From contig JAFWBF010000004.1 in assembly GCA_017507285.1 (NCBI GenBank), forward strand, positions 1 to 15,159: DNA of 15,159 nucleotides. The letters are read 5' to 3'. The DNA is from Bacteroidales bacterium (lineage in GTDB: Bacteria > Bacteroidota > Bacteroidia > Bacteroidales > P3). How positions within the stretch are numbered: the stretch's first letter is position 1; the number at the start of each line of letters is the position of its first letter. This document shows positions 15,094-15,159 of the stretch, in pieces. The notes under the pieces were generated by a model. The model did not search any database and had not been told where the DNA came from. It worked only from the letters and a program-made list of their open reading frames with translations. Both the position numbers and the translations under genes were made by a program.

Positions 15094-15150
15094 TTGGTAG
15101 TTTGGTTTGGCTTTCGCACCAAAACATAAATTCCCTACCAAATAACTACC
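15094..15150. repeat. Overlapping inverted repeats at the window end
   Basis: TTGGTAG (15094-15100) can pair with CTACCAA (15135-15141), and the overlapping GGTAGTT (15096-15102) can pair with AACTACC (15144-15150). Between them TTTGG (15106-15110) faces CCAAA (15119-15123). On the - strand this inner hairpin would be capped by C-GAAA-G, a GNRA-type loop. It could be the start of a structured RNA or an element cut by the window edge; nothing more can be said. Confidence 0.4.
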
Positions 15151-15159
15151 CACTAAAAA

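Larger units (their letters stand above)
14435..15159. other. Gene-free 725-bp region dense in structured repeats
   Basis: No credible gene lies here. From left to right it contains a candidate promoter for the - strand genes (14531-14538), two overlapping hairpins (14587-14617), a twice-repeated 44-bp module (14641-14721), a 16-bp tandem array (14750-14957), a head-to-head hairpin pair (14948-15010), a 14-bp array of the opposite hairpin half (15001-15052), an 18-bp palindrome with T-run (15069-15090), and inverted repeats to the end (15094-15150). Open frames across the array exist on both strands only because the 16-bp unit lacks stops. Confidence 0.8.

Overview
The window looks like a chromosomal segment of a member of the Bacteroidota, most likely Bacteroidales. 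Reasons: coding DNA is rich in ATA, AAC and AAA codons; start codons follow A-rich leaders and not strong Shine-Dalgarno sites; there are two TAnnTTTG-type -7 promoter elements; and the gene families are typical of the phylum (putative porin, small PorT-like outer-membrane barrel, DUF2851, a receiver-less sigma-54 activator, a secreted formylglycine-enzyme-like protein). I cannot name the genus.

Left half, + strand (1-7823): the 3' part of hisS, a small outer-membrane beta-barrel protein, thioredoxin reductase trxB, a 696-residue putative porin with a non-ATG start, a three-domain lipid enzyme (acyl-adenylating ligase, acyl carrier domain, PlsC acyltransferase), and a membrane-anchored DRGH nuclease. 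Gaps are 10-61 bp, so some of these may be co-transcribed.

Right half, - strand (14434 down to 7853): a secreted SUMF1/FGE-fold protein, a DUF2851 protein, a 70-residue two-helix membrane protein, the cysteine desulfurase sufS, a small lipoprotein, a sigma-54 enhancer-binding protein, and aroA. Gaps are 15-86 bp, so this may be one long transcription unit; a TATATTTG element at 14531-14538 is a candidate promoter. The two gene strings converge with a 29-bp gap at 7824-7852 and no visible terminator.

Right end (14435-15159): 725 bp with no credible gene, and the most unusual part of the window. It holds, in order, the candidate promoter, two overlapping small hairpins, two copies of a 44-bp module (ACCCGGGT, 12 variable bases, ATGGTATACCATAAATT), thirteen tandem 16-bp units that repeat one half of a hairpin, a head-to-head pair of REP-like GTAG hairpins that differ only by one compensatory base pair, four 14-bp-spaced copies of the opposite hairpin half, an 18-bp perfect palindrome followed by a T-run, and further inverted repeats. 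The centre is organised like a bacterial interspersed mosaic element (BIME) whose two halves have each been amplified outwards in mirror image. No REP-associated transposase lies in the window.
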